Shown piece by piece: positions 17,040 through 25,890 of a DNA stretch of 64,000 bases. Below the pieces are notes generated by a model. The model was not told the origin of the DNA, did not search any database, and saw only the letters and a list, made by a program, of their open reading frames with translations. Position 1 is the stretch's first letter. Every line of letters begins with the position of its first letter. The stretch spans positions 558,001 to 622,000 of the forward strand of contig NC_008701.1 of assembly GCF_000015205.1 (NCBI RefSeq), in the 5' to 3' direction. Made by a program: the position numbers and the translations under genes. Source of the stretch: Pyrobaculum islandicum DSM 4184. GTDB taxonomy: Archaea; Thermoproteota; Thermoprotei; Thermoproteales; Thermoproteaceae.

Positions 17040-17487
17040 AGAGATAGAGGCCTATCTGGGGGGTTTAGCCGTCGGCGGTTGTGTTGTAGAGTCGCCAAAG
17101 CCGTACATACTACAGTGGCTTAAGTCGCTTGGCATGTATAAAGATAGGCTAGTTTTGCCAAAAAGATTTTGTAAGTATACGCCGTCTACTCTTTTAGAAC
17201 ATGTGTATTTCCTTAAGGGAGCTTTTGAGACATATGGCGAGTTTTTCGCCGGCGACCCCCATATGGGAGATGTCATAGCTATATACAAAGTTAGGAGTAG
17301 AAAATTAATAAGGTCGTTGCGTCTATTGGGCATACATCCTCTTGAAACTACTGATGAAAAAGGCGAGAGAAATTTCATTGTTATATACCGTAGTAAAGAT
17401 ATAAAGCGATTTATTAAATTTGTCAAGCCTGTTATAGAAGACGTGGCTATTGCAAGATTACTAGGCTTATGTACGCAGAGCTTATAG
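17032..17487 (+). CDS. WhiA/LAGLIDADG-like protein lacking the acidic residues
   Basis: 151 residues. Residues 56-130 resemble the second half of a LAGLIDADG unit as seen in WhiA-type proteins: HVYFLKGAFETYGEF, then DVIAIYKVRSRKLIRSLRLLGI, then NFIVIYRSKDIKRFIKFV. An N-terminal YLGGLAVGGCVV (8-19) may be the first LAGLIDADG helix. In both helices the catalytic Asp position is Gly or Tyr, so nuclease activity is unlikely; DNA/RNA binding is more probable. It overlaps its neighbours on both sides (8 and 19 bases) in the ABCE1 cluster. Fold assignment is by eye and tentative. Confidence 0.6.
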   Translation: MRKEIEAYLGGLAVGGCVVESPKPYILQWLKSLGMYKDRLVLPKRFCKYTPSTLLEHVYFLKGAFETYGEFFAGDPHMGDVIAIYKVRSRKLIRSLRLLGIHPLETTDEKGERNFIVIYRSKDIKRFIKFVKPVIEDVAIARLLGLCTQSL

Positions 17488-18095
17488 TCGAGATTTTAAA
17501 TTACGTAGGTATAGTGGCATTTGCAGTATCGGGCGCATTGAAAGCAGGCGAGAAGGATATGGATCTGCTCGGGTTTATCGTGTTGGGGTTTTCGACGGCG
17601 CTAGCTGGCGGTATAATTAGAGATGTATTGTTGGGCAGAGTTCCTCCGGCGAATCTAATGTATATTCCATATCCGGCTACTGCGATAATAGCATCGTTAG
17701 TAACATTTGTCTTATATCCTCAAGTGAGGAGGTATAGAGACGTCGTCTTATATCCAGACGCCCTGGGATTAGGCGCATTTGCGGCAATAGGCGCAGATAT
17801 TACAGCTACTTACTGCTCCACCAACAGGATAGAGAGCTGTTGGCTACTTGTTATAACGCTCTCTTCAATAACAGCAGCAGGCGGGGGCGTAGTCCGCGAC
17901 ATACTTGCTGGGGAAGTCCCAGTGGTGTTAAGACGTGAGGTTTATGCATCTGCGGCTGCTATCGGCGGCGTATTATATCTAGCTTTGTATCCACTGGGCA
18001 GAGAAATTGCCATGTTAACCACAATTATTGCAGTAACCGCTATTAGAGTAGTTACATTATTAAAAGGTTGGGAACTCCCCCGCGTTAGGCTGTAG
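17469..18095 (+). CDS. TRIC-like (UPF0126) membrane protein
   Basis: 208 residues with seven hydrophobic helices arranged as two repeats, each with the conserved GGxxRD signature: AGGIIRDVLLGRVPP in the first and AGGGVVRDILAGEVPV in the second. Prokaryotic members form trimeric monovalent-cation channels; the physiological role is uncertain. The ATG at 17469 is 19 bases inside the preceding gene. The last 36 bases overlap the convergent unknown gene. Confidence 0.88.
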   Translation: MYAELIVEILNYVGIVAFAVSGALKAGEKDMDLLGFIVLGFSTALAGGIIRDVLLGRVPPANLMYIPYPATAIIASLVTFVLYPQVRRYRDVVLYPDALGLGAFAAIGADITATYCSTNRIESCWLLVITLSSITAAGGGVVRDILAGEVPVVLRREVYASAAAIGGVLYLALYPLGREIAMLTTIIAVTAIRVVTLLKGWELPRVRL

Positions 18096-18722
18096 GATTT
18101 TACATCTTAGCTTTAACTTCTTATGTACTACACAGAGGTCTCTCTCAGTTGGCATGCCTTCGGTATATATTCTAAAGCCTTTGAGATAGGCCTCGTACAA
18201 CGGGTGGCGTGGCTCCTCAGCTGACATAGGTATTATACACATGGTTTCTCCATCATATACCATTTTCCCCTTATTATTTCTAGCGATGTATATCATAAGT
18301 TCATCTCCCCTTATTTCAAATAATGTACCTAGAGGACGTTGAGGGGGTCTGCCACCTCTAACAGAGATATACGACAAAACAACAAGCCCCAAATCGCATG
18401 TAGTAATGCCAAGACCAAGTTTTAAAACCCGTTGTAGAGCCAGGATGTCAAAATATTTAAAACGCGGCAGTAGAAAGAGTAACTTCTGGAGTAATTCCTT
18501 TCTATCTATCACGCCTCTTTTGACTTGAGTTATATACACATATGTAGTTTCTACAATTTCATAGGTACCAAATCGACTCCACCCCCTAATGGCGTGTTCA
18601 AATCCCTCTTCTGATTGCGATACTATAATCGCTGAGACTAGATACTTTGGCTCTTCTAACATTCTAGTATCTACAAGGGGGCCGTAGTAGTCAAAATGGT
18701 CAATCCAACCGATCACATCCAT
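18060..18722 (-). CDS. unknown protein, 220 aa
   Basis: Not recognised. Soluble mixed alpha/beta, with Cys at three or four positions, the basic C-terminal region (HKKLKLRCKILQ), and MDVIGWIDHFDYYGPLVDTRM at the start. No motif assigns a function. The 3' 36 bases overlap the UPF0126 gene on the other strand. It diverges from the gene at 18779, and the 56-base gap between them holds A/T-rich promoter sequence. Confidence 0.65.
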   Translation of the reverse strand: MDVIGWIDHFDYYGPLVDTRMLEEPKYLVSAIIVSQSEEGFEHAIRGWSRFGTYEIVETTYVYITQVKRGVIDRKELLQKLLFLLPRFKYFDILALQRVLKLGLGITTCDLGLVVLSYISVRGGRPPQRPLGTLFEIRGDELMIYIARNNKGKMVYDGETMCIIPMSAEEPRHPLYEAYLKGFRIYTEGMPTERDLCVVHKKLKLRCKILQPNAGEFPTF

Positions 18723-18778
18723 GTCATATCTTATTTGTATATTGCTAAAGATATTTAAACGGAGCGTAACGCAAATTT

Positions 18779-19141
18779 GTGGCCCCTCGCTTCTTTATAT
18801 ATCCGGGTTACAAAAGCATAGAAGACGAGCCTAAAATTAGGCAAATGATTTACAGGGGCTTGAAAGAAATTGAAACAGAGATCCGTAAGCGGATGTTAAA
18901 TTCTGACAATGTAGAAGAATTAGGCCGTGCATTAAAGGCAATAAACATGATCGCCGTTAGGGTAAAATCTATAGAGGGGAAGATAGAGTCTAAAAAAGAA
19001 ATTGAACAAATAGACGCTATAATATTTGACAAAATGAATGCTATGCTTTCGGCGTTGGCAAACAAAGACTATGTATCCCTCCTAGCTATTGCGTCCGAAC
19101 TGGAGAAGCTTGTAGCACGGCGTAGTTCACTCTTTTCATAA
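18779..19141 (+). CDS. helical protein, 120 aa, unknown
   Basis: Not recognised. Starts at GTG 18779. After a short N-terminus (APRFFIYPGYKSIEDE) nearly all of it is helix with heptad-like spacing (IKGLKEIETEIRKRML-type, then ALKAINMIAVRVKSIEGKIE and IDAIIFDKMNAMLSALANKD), suggesting a three-helix bundle or coiled coil. The stop TAA shares a base with the next ATG (TAATG), so the two genes are translationally coupled. Confidence 0.65.
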   Translation: MAPRFFIYPGYKSIEDEPKIRQMIYRGLKEIETEIRKRMLNSDNVEELGRALKAINMIAVRVKSIEGKIESKKEIEQIDAIIFDKMNAMLSALANKDYVSLLAIASELEKLVARRSSLFS

Positions 19142-19773
19142 TGGTTTGCCTAGCTCCTTTTACACCTGACGAATTTATAACATGGTATAGACACCTCGGG
19201 AGACTCAGACTCTTCTGGGCTAAACCTGTAGTAGAACTTTTCCCACTATATAGACTTACAGAGGGCTGTGTAACAAAGGCAAGGTGGTTTTCCGACAAGC
19301 CGAGACTTGAAGAGGCATATATAATTGTACTTAGACATGCGAAAAAGATAGACTTCTTATCGACATTGAGAGGGATCAAGATACTAATAACGCCAAATGA
19401 AATAAGTAAAGAGCTTTATCAACTCAAGGGCGGTCTCTATATATACTCTACATCTCGACCTTGTGCTACTGGGGTTTATCTAGAAAAACCGCCGGAGGGC
19501 CATCGAGAGCCCGATCCTGACCACATAGTCTTATCCTCTGGATCTGATTTACGCTATCTGTTGTATCTAAACCGGTGGAATTTTAACATAGATTATCTGT
19601 GGTTGCAATCTCTTGAAAGCCTAGACGATGCCATAGAGAGTGCAATATGCGAAGCCAGAAGACACGGGGGGAGATTTGTGACTGTGGCGACAAGCGAGGG
19701 TCATTTAGACACTATAGAATTCAACCTATATAAACCAGACCACTCTTACCATATATACAAATTGGCCTTTTAG
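19141..19773 (+). CDS. unknown protein, 210 aa
   Basis: Not recognised. Mixed alpha/beta with a middle segment GIKILITPNEISKELYQLKGGLYIY and a C-terminal ARRHGGRFVTVATSEGHLDT. No transmembrane segment or signal peptide. Coupled to the 120-aa helical gene by a TAATG overlap, so the two products may form a complex. Function unknown. Confidence 0.65.
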   Translation: MVCLAPFTPDEFITWYRHLGRLRLFWAKPVVELFPLYRLTEGCVTKARWFSDKPRLEEAYIIVLRHAKKIDFLSTLRGIKILITPNEISKELYQLKGGLYIYSTSRPCATGVYLEKPPEGHREPDPDHIVLSSGSDLRYLLYLNRWNFNIDYLWLQSLESLDDAIESAICEARRHGGRFVTVATSEGHLDTIEFNLYKPDHSYHIYKLAF

Positions 19774-19827
19774 TATATAAAGGGAACTCTACCGAATATA
19801 TTAAAATATTATAAATGGACAAAAACA

Positions 19828-20130
19828 ATGTATAGTCTCGCCCATATAGTAAAATGTCCTATATGTGGTATCGAATTTAAACCAGTTATAGAATCCGTGA
19901 AAGATGGCGAGACGGAGGTCGTATGTCCCAACGGTCATGTTTTCACTATTTTTGTAAATAACAGCGAGTCGGTTTTAGACTGCGAAATTAGAGACTGGGA
20001 GAGATTTGGCCTTCTGCCGCAAGCAACTCAACAAGCAGTGTTGGAAGCCATACAGAGTGGAAGAGTTCCAAGCGACCTTCAAACGCTTATGAGGAGATTA
20101 AAGGAGACCGGAATTGTAGTCTGTACATGA
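19828..20130 (+). CDS. zinc-ribbon protein, 100 aa
   Basis: An N-terminal zinc ribbon made of CPICG (11-15) and CPNGH (33-37) gives three Cys and one His as ligands. This is followed by a short helical region (PQATQQAVLEAIQSGRVPSDLQTLMRRL). ATG 19828 follows TTAAAATATTATAAA about 26-36 bases upstream. Small Cx2C-Cx2H ribbons of this type occur in transcription-related or methyltransferase-partner proteins. It overlaps the next gene by four bases (ATGA), pointing to joint function with the methyltransferase-like product. Confidence 0.75.
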   Translation: MYSLAHIVKCPICGIEFKPVIESVKDGETEVVCPNGHVFTIFVNNSESVLDCEIRDWERFGLLPQATQQAVLEAIQSGRVPSDLQTLMRRLKETGIVVCT

Positions 20131-21080
20131 AGATAGTAGAGGAGATAAACGTATTTCGTTACTATAAACCTTTTATAGAGGCAGCCGGCGGCATAGGTCA
20201 AGTTAAAAAAGCGCTGGCGTGGAGCGAGTGGTATGCAGTCAAGTGGTGGGATGAGGTATTTAACGAATTGGGTCTCCAGTCTATTAGAGAGAGCGTTTTT
20301 GCCCGCGCGCTCTTTATCTCTTTACGAATAAGGGGGTATATCAGAGAAGACGGCCACATAAGGAGGAGACCTGAGAAACCTGAATATCCGACCAACAGCT
20401 ACGCGATTGAGTTTGTAGAATTACACGAGTCGTTTGATAGAATAGGCGCTGTCAATGTGGCGTCTAATAAAGCCGATGAAAACACTATAGCCATACTCTA
20501 CTCCACAATGCTTAGCCAGGGCTGGTACAAGATTTTAAGACACACCTTTCTAAAGCTTGTCGAAATTGAGAAATTCCAGACAATTTTTGAGCCAATTATA
20601 AAAGAGGGACAGGTGGCATTAGCGGTTATGGAATTTCACAAGCCTAAGATGTACATAGGTTTTGACTACAGGAGAGATAACGTTGAGCTGGCTACAGCTG
20701 TGTTGAAAGCCAAGCCTGGAGAGTGTAAAGATATATGCATATTTAACGCGCCAACTTCGTGTGACGCTGTCAAACTTGCGAAGAAGTACATAAGTGGAGT
20801 AGATGCAGTATTGATGTTACACACACTCTATTGGCTCCTTGATCCTGTCAAGGAGCTTACTTGTATACGTTCAATTATTGGCCAAGGAGGGAAACTTCTA
20901 ATAGGGCAACAAGTAGTGGAATCCACGCCGGGTTTGGTGGCGTTAGTAACAGCAATGGGGGCAAAACATGTCTTTAGTTGGAAAGGTGTAGAACACATTC
21001 TAAAAGCAGCTGGTTACGGGCTTTCAAGACGCTATCTTAGATACATGCCTTATTACATCGCCATATGGGAGCCTAAGTAA
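20127..21080 (+). CDS. SAM-dependent methyltransferase-like protein, 317 aa
   Basis: The architecture resembles small-molecule O-methyltransferases: an N-terminal helical/winged-helix part (about 10-75) and a Rossmann C-terminal half. The usual GxGxG SAM loop is not clear; in its place are MYIGFDYRRDNVELATAVL and GVDAVLMLHTLYWLLDP (the second resembles motif IV plus post-motif), then GGKLLIGQQVV. Activity is therefore uncertain. ATGA overlap with the zinc-ribbon gene. The 3' end overlaps the convergent methyltransferase gene by 8 bases. Confidence 0.65.
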   Translation: MKIVEEINVFRYYKPFIEAAGGIGQVKKALAWSEWYAVKWWDEVFNELGLQSIRESVFARALFISLRIRGYIREDGHIRRRPEKPEYPTNSYAIEFVELHESFDRIGAVNVASNKADENTIAILYSTMLSQGWYKILRHTFLKLVEIEKFQTIFEPIIKEGQVALAVMEFHKPKMYIGFDYRRDNVELATAVLKAKPGECKDICIFNAPTSCDAVKLAKKYISGVDAVLMLHTLYWLLDPVKELTCIRSIIGQGGKLLIGQQVVESTPGLVALVTAMGAKHVFSWKGVEHILKAAGYGLSRRYLRYMPYYIAIWEPK

Positions 21081-21756
21081 AGTTTGACGAACTAGCAAAG
21101 TATATATAAACAGAACCAAATCCTCTTTCTTTAAATAGCATAAACTTAGAGTATCTACCTACGATTTCGCGGATTTTTGCATTTGGTGGAATAGAGGAAA
21201 TTATTAGATGTATTTTCTTATACTCCTTACATACCTCTTTTGGCGTTATGAGACATACAAGTTTAGGAAGTATAAACTTTGTATATATACTAAGAAGCTT
21301 TCTAACAAATTTGTTATTAGGATTTCCTATAGATACCACACATTGGTATAGAGAGACTCTATTAAATTCCGCAATAGCCCGCTCTATATCTATTGATGCA
21401 TGTAGAGAATAGCCTGCCAACAATAAGTCAAACCCCTTATCTCTAAACGGCATATATTCAAAAACTCCAACGACTTTCTCGTCTGCCGTCGTATTTACAT
21501 AGAGCATCTCTGGTGTTGCATCAAGAGCTACGACATATCTCACTCCTCTCAAATGCCTAGCCATATTGCCCGGGCCTGCCCCCGCGTCAAGAACTTTAAC
21601 AGGACTTCTCCCATCAACGGCATAGAAAAGCGAAACGGCCTCTTCTCTCCACCTATCTACGTTGCCTAGAGTGGCGATAAAATTTGCCCTCTCGTATGCT
21701 TTCCAAATCTTTTTATATGCCTCCATTAGCGCACGCCATCTATATCCAAAGTCCAC
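21073..21756 (-). CDS. class I SAM-dependent methyltransferase (UbiE/MenG-like)
   Basis: 227 residues with motif I VLDAGAGPGNMARHL (about 55-69), motif II acidic residue in VVALDATPEML, motif III/IV DKGFDLLLAGYSLHAS, and a C-terminal helical cap. The closest family by eye is UbiE/COQ5-type C-methyltransferases, which would suit demethylmenaquinone methylation in an organism using quinones, but small-molecule specificity cannot be read. Lies 3 bases downstream of the small membrane haem-like protein gene on the same strand, suggesting an operon. Confidence 0.78.
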   Translation of the reverse strand: MDFGYRWRALMEAYKKIWKAYERANFIATLGNVDRWREEAVSLFYAVDGRSPVKVLDAGAGPGNMARHLRGVRYVVALDATPEMLYVNTTADEKVVGVFEYMPFRDKGFDLLLAGYSLHASIDIERAIAEFNRVSLYQCVVSIGNPNNKFVRKLLSIYTKFILPKLVCLITPKEVCKEYKKIHLIISSIPPNAKIREIVGRYSKFMLFKERGFGSVYIYFASSSNFT

Positions 21757-21759
21757 GGT

Positions 21760-22086
21760 CTACGCTGTATAGATGTATATAAACCAGATACTCACACCGC
21801 CCCCCAAGGCCCATAGCCACCAGTAATCTCTTCCAGATTTCAGAAGCCAAACGTCTAAGCCTGCGGTGCTATGGACAACCGCGATAATTATAGTAGCTAG
21901 TGAAACCCAACCAAGATGGAGTTTAGCACACACCGTGTACGAATCTATTAAGCCTAGAGTAGCCTTCTTAACAACCTCCGGCTTTGCTAGACATAGCCCA
22001 GAGATTGAGACCAGTAGCCCAAAGAGTAGGAGAAGGACTGCGGTTATGTCAAGGATAAAAACGCTTATAGCGGCTCTCCCAGACAT
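21760..22086 (-). CDS. small integral membrane protein, possible cytochrome b-like
   Basis: 108 residues, three or four TM helices: AISVFILDITAVLLLLFGLLVSISG, HLGWVSLATIIIAVVHSTAGL and WLWALGGGVSIWFIYIY. Helix 2 carries two His 15 residues apart (HLGW...VVHS), reminiscent of haem-b-binding membrane anchors (DUF4405-like). Haem binding is inference. Its ATG at 22086 is five bases from the GTG of the divergent Tat-exported nitroreductase, so both promoters must lie in the opposite gene's coding sequence; the pair may form an electron-transfer unit. Confidence 0.6.
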   Translation of the reverse strand: MSGRAAISVFILDITAVLLLLFGLLVSISGLCLAKPEVVKKATLGLIDSYTVCAKLHLGWVSLATIIIAVVHSTAGLDVWLLKSGRDYWWLWALGGGVSIWFIYIYTA

Positions 22087-22091
22087 ATAAC

Positions 22092-22925
22092 GTGCGGAGA
22101 AGAGGTTTCTTAAAATTCATAGTAGCTAGCCCCTTAGGGCGGCTATTACTTGGCATAGTGGCGACGTTGGTTTCGTCGGTAGTAATTTATCTAGACTTGG
22201 TAAATGGAAATGTGAAAAAAGCTACCGTTAAGGGTGCCAGAGAGATTTTGCTTCCATATCCACGTCTCCATGGCACTGTATCTGTAGAGGAGGCTTTAGC
22301 AAATAGGCGGTCAATAAGAGAGTTTAGAGATGAGCCGATTGAGCTGGAGGAGTTAAGCCAGCTTCTATGGGCAGCCTATGGTATATCAGAAACTAGATAC
22401 GGACTTAGAACAGCGCCTAGCGCAGGAGCGCAATACCCGCTGGAGGTGTATGCCGTCGTTGGAGAGCGTGGCGTAAAAGCCGATTATGGTTATTTAGAGG
22501 CTGGAATCTATTACTACGACGTATACAGACATTGTCTTCTTTTAAAAAAGAGAGGTGATTACAGAGAGGCTCTATATCGTGCTGCTTTAGAACAGCCGTG
22601 GGTACTCACGGCTCCCGTCTCTATAATTTTCACGGCTGTATATAGCAGAACTGTTAGAGTATATGGAGAGAGGGGGCGTGTGAGATATGTGCCAATGGAT
22701 TTAGGCCATGCCGGACAAAACGTCTATCTTCAAGCGACGGCGTTAGGCCTGGGCACAGTTACCGTCGGGGCTTTTCACGACGAGGAAGTCAGAGAAATAT
22801 TGGAGCTATCTCCCGAGGAAACTCCCTTGTATATTATGCCAGTGGGAAAACCGTTAACACCCTACAGACTTACAGAAGAGGAATTAATACAATTTTACCA
22901 AAACAATAGAAAGTCATCCTATTAA
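22092..22925 (+). CDS. Tat-exported nitroreductase-family protein (SagB-like)
   Basis: 277 residues, GTG start. The N-terminus MRRRGFLKF followed by a hydrophobic stretch (about 16-33) fits a twin-arginine signal or anchor, predicting a folded flavoprotein exported or tethered outside. The nitroreductase/SagB-type domain covers about 60-265: RRSIREFRDEPIELEELSQLLWAAYGI, TAPSAGAQYPLEVY, MDLGHAGQNVYLQATALGLGTV and a C-terminal MPVGKP. It would bind FMN and reduce an electron-poor substrate. An exported member is uncommon. Divergent from the small haem-like membrane gene by five bases; overlaps the convergent peptidase gene by four. Confidence 0.82.
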   Translation: MRRRGFLKFIVASPLGRLLLGIVATLVSSVVIYLDLVNGNVKKATVKGAREILLPYPRLHGTVSVEEALANRRSIREFRDEPIELEELSQLLWAAYGISETRYGLRTAPSAGAQYPLEVYAVVGERGVKADYGYLEAGIYYYDVYRHCLLLKKRGDYREALYRAALEQPWVLTAPVSIIFTAVYSRTVRVYGERGRVRYVPMDLGHAGQNVYLQATALGLGTVTVGAFHDEEVREILELSPEETPLYIMPVGKPLTPYRLTEEELIQFYQNNRKSSY

Positions 22926-24118
22926 CGGACAGCTAGTTTTTTGATAACTCTAAAGTACGTCTCGGCTACGTTTATCACCTGTTTTACTTCGACATATTCG
23001 TCTGGCGCATGGGCTAAATTGACGGGGCCTGGACCGTAGGTGACTGTAGGTATTCCAGCTTTTATAAAGAATCTGGCGTCTAATCCGCCTATACATACGG
23101 TTCTCTTAGGTTTTTTGCCAACCACTTCCTCAACGGCAGAAGCAAGAGTCTCTACCAGTGGATGGTTTGGCTCTACCAGGGCAGGCTCTGATATGTTTGT
23201 AACTTTCACCTCCACTCTATGAGGTATCTCTTTCGCTATTTTCTCTACGAAAGCGATAAACTCGCGTTTTACCTCCTCTATGTCTTCCTCTGGTATAACT
23301 CTCCGATCTACAGAAAAGGCGAAATAACCAGGTACCACGTTGGTTTTTACAGAACCTCTCACCTCTCCGCCTATGGTAATTGTAGGCGAAGCCCCCCGCG
23401 GATCTTCATACTCGTATTTACTTACCCTTGTAGATATCGCCTTGATATACTCCTGAAGTCTATACGCAATATACGCCGCGCCCTCAAAGGCGTTTAAGCC
23501 AAGCCAAGGTGTAGAACCGTGGGCTTGCCTTCCATATACCTCCACCATAAACCACACGAGCCCTCTGTGGCCAATCCAGATGTTATCCTCGCCTGAGCCC
23601 TCTGCTATTATTACCCAAGGTGCTTTTATTTTACCAGACCTAGCTAAGTAACCGGCTCCAGTTTCGCCGCCTATTTCCTCGTCAGGAACGAATGAAACCT
23701 CGAAATTTTTCACGCCAGCCGTCACGGCCTTTTCCACTGCTAGCATAATTGACGTAAGGCCGCCTTTCATATCTACAGCACCTCTGCCATAGAGCCGCCC
23801 GTCTTTATAAAGCGGTTCAAAAGGTTTTGTTACCTTCCAACTCTCTAGGGGACCCGGCGGCACTACATCGTAATGTCCATTAAAGTGGATCCTCGGCTCT
23901 CCCATCCTAGCTATTAAAATAAGCCGTGGGTAGTCCACACATTCGGGACATACTTTTGCAACCTCAGACTTTGGGACTTCTAAAACCTCGGTGTCTAAAC
24001 CCAGAGATTTAAAATATCTCTCTGCGAAATCTACAAACTCAGCATATTTCTCGCCAGGGGGATTAACCGTGGGAATTGAGATTAGTCTCCTTAAAAGGGA
24101 TACGGCCTTTTCTTCCAT
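22922..24118 (-). CDS. M20-family metallopeptidase / deacylase (ArgE-DapE type)
   Basis: 398 residues. Metal ligands and the catalytic acid are visible: HFNGHYDVVPPG (first His and Asp), GRGAVDMKGG (bridging Asp), VPDEEIGGETGAG (general-base Glu and ligand Glu) and a C-terminal FIKAGIPTVTYGPGPVNLAHAPDEYV with the last His ligand. A dimerisation domain is inserted around 190-300. ArgE, DapE and succinyl-diaminopimelate desuccinylase-like enzymes share this layout; substrate not determinable. Head-to-head with the acyl-CoA ligase gene, with an 85-base gap containing a small palindrome. Confidence 0.88.
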   Translation of the reverse strand: MEEKAVSLLRRLISIPTVNPPGEKYAEFVDFAERYFKSLGLDTEVLEVPKSEVAKVCPECVDYPRLILIARMGEPRIHFNGHYDVVPPGPLESWKVTKPFEPLYKDGRLYGRGAVDMKGGLTSIMLAVEKAVTAGVKNFEVSFVPDEEIGGETGAGYLARSGKIKAPWVIIAEGSGEDNIWIGHRGLVWFMVEVYGRQAHGSTPWLGLNAFEGAAYIAYRLQEYIKAISTRVSKYEYEDPRGASPTITIGGEVRGSVKTNVVPGYFAFSVDRRVIPEEDIEEVKREFIAFVEKIAKEIPHRVEVKVTNISEPALVEPNHPLVETLASAVEEVVGKKPKRTVCIGGLDARFFIKAGIPTVTYGPGPVNLAHAPDEYVEVKQVINVAETYFRVIKKLAVR

Positions 24119-24153
24119 AGAAAAGACTAGGTGGTACTAATTAAGCTTAAGGC

Positions 24154-24169
24154 TTCGACTTGTGTCGAA
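24154..24169. promoter_or_regulatory. palindrome between divergent peptidase and acyl-CoA ligase genes
   Basis: TTCGAC-TTGT-GTCGAA, six-base arms around four bases, lies in the 85-base divergent gap, 35 bases before the ligase ATG and 36 bases from the peptidase ATG. Its central position suggests an operator serving both promoters; a chance palindrome is not excluded. Confidence 0.4.
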
Positions 24170-24203
24170 AAGAAAATAAAAAAATCACTAATTCTATATA
24201 ACT

Positions 24204-25850
24204 ATGGAAAAATACCAACTCACATTGAATAATGTATGGAAGTATATAAAGGAAGTTTTTAGCGAAGTTGAAGTTGCATATCTCCCGCCTCATGGCAATA
24301 ATATTAGATCCACATACGGCAGAGAATACGAAAGATCAATGCGTCTAGCTGATGGACTTAGACAAATGGGCGTGGGACCCGGAGATAGAGTAGCTACACT
24401 AGATTGGAACACAATCTGGCATTTCGACCTATATTGGGCTGTGCCCGGAATGGGCGCGGTACTCCATCCACTTAACGTAAGATTAGCGCCAGAGGATCTT
24501 GTCTATATTATAAACCATGCCAGAGACAAGGTGTTAATATATCACAGAGACTTTGCGCCACTTGTAGAAAAGCTCAAGCCGCATCTTAAGTCTGTACAAT
24601 TATATATCCAGATATCCGATGGCGCCGGCCCCGTGGCAAAAGACCCAGAAATCGAGGATATAATAAAGCAAGGCCAGCCCAAGCCCTTCCCAGATCTCAA
24701 TGAAGATACCGTGGCTACCATAGGCTACACCAGCGGTACGACAGGTCGGCCTAAAGGCGCTTACTTTACACACAGGGCACTGGTGCTACACACATTGACA
24801 AGCGCAGTTGCATTTGCTGGTTTTAGAGGGTTTGCCCGCCCCGAGTGTGCAGAAGAGCCGTGTACCTTTTTACAACTAGTGCCTATGTTTCACGTACATG
24901 GTTGGGGTACTCCCTGGACGTTTGCGCTTCTTGGCTGGCGCCAAATATACCCAGGCCGTTTTGATCCAAATCACACAGTGAGGCTAATTGCAGAGGAGAA
25001 AGTCAAGACTATGGCTGGAGTGCCCACAGTTCTTTACATGTTACTGACGGCTCCAGATTTGCCCAAGTATGTAGCTAAGATCAGAGAGATCAAGCCGATC
25101 TTTGTCGTTGGCGGTGCTGCGTTGCCTAAAGAACTTGCTAAGAAGGCGGCTGAGGTTGGATTTATACCAAGAGTAGGTTACGGCATGACGGAAACGGCGC
25201 CTATACTTACACTCGGCTTCTTTAGGCCGACGGAGAAAATGCCGCAAGACTTAGATGAGTACTATAGTTTACTTACAGCTACGGGCCTACCTATACCTCT
25301 GGTAGATCTAGCAGTTGTGGACGAAAACCTAAACCCAGTGCCTAAAGACGGCAAAACAATGGGCGAAATAGTGGTAAGATCACCATGGGTGACTCCAGAA
25401 TATCTCGGCGATTCGGAAAAAACTAAAGAGGCATGGAGAGGTGGGTGGTTCCACACAGGCGATGTCGCAGTGTGGATGCCAGATGGACGTGTCAGAATTG
25501 TAGATAGGGCTAAAGATGTAATAAAATCAGGCGGCGAATGGATTTCGTCATTACAACTAGAGGACCTTATTGCGACTCATCCAGCAGTTGCTCAGGCGGC
25601 GGTTATAGGAGTTCCACATGAGAAATGGGGAGAGAGACCAGTAGCTGTAGTGGTTCCAAAGCCGGGTGCTATGGTAACTGAGCAAGAGATCATAAAACAC
25701 CTTGAAAAATTCGTGGAGAGTGGTAAAATACCTAAATGGTGGTTGCCCGATAAGGTGATATTTGTACAACAGCTGCCACTGACAGGCACAGGTAAGATTG
25801 ATAAAAAAGTTTTAAAAGAGCAATATAAGGACATTTTAAGACAAAGTTAA
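24204..25850 (+). CDS. long/medium-chain acyl-CoA synthetase (AMP-forming)
   Basis: 548 residues of the ANL adenylating superfamily. The P-loop YTSGTTGRPKGAYFTH, motif GYGMTETAP, the hinge/ATP motif GWFHTGDVAVWMPDGRVRIVDRAKDVIKSGGEWIS and the C-terminal catalytic Lys in TGTGKIDKKVL are all intact. It activates a carboxylic acid to acyl-AMP and then acyl-CoA. The substrate is probably a fatty or aromatic acid. It stands 41 bases upstream of a zinc alcohol dehydrogenase on the same strand, so the pair may serve the breakdown of the same compounds, feeding electrons to EtfABCX (inference). Confidence 0.9.
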   Translation: MEKYQLTLNNVWKYIKEVFSEVEVAYLPPHGNNIRSTYGREYERSMRLADGLRQMGVGPGDRVATLDWNTIWHFDLYWAVPGMGAVLHPLNVRLAPEDLVYIINHARDKVLIYHRDFAPLVEKLKPHLKSVQLYIQISDGAGPVAKDPEIEDIIKQGQPKPFPDLNEDTVATIGYTSGTTGRPKGAYFTHRALVLHTLTSAVAFAGFRGFARPECAEEPCTFLQLVPMFHVHGWGTPWTFALLGWRQIYPGRFDPNHTVRLIAEEKVKTMAGVPTVLYMLLTAPDLPKYVAKIREIKPIFVVGGAALPKELAKKAAEVGFIPRVGYGMTETAPILTLGFFRPTEKMPQDLDEYYSLLTATGLPIPLVDLAVVDENLNPVPKDGKTMGEIVVRSPWVTPEYLGDSEKTKEAWRGGWFHTGDVAVWMPDGRVRIVDRAKDVIKSGGEWISSLQLEDLIATHPAVAQAAVIGVPHEKWGERPVAVVVPKPGAMVTEQEIIKHLEKFVESGKIPKWWLPDKVIFVQQLPLTGTGKIDKKVLKEQYKDILRQS

Positions 25851-25890
25851 ATATCCTAAAATTTTTATTTATCTAGAAAAAGACGTAGTT

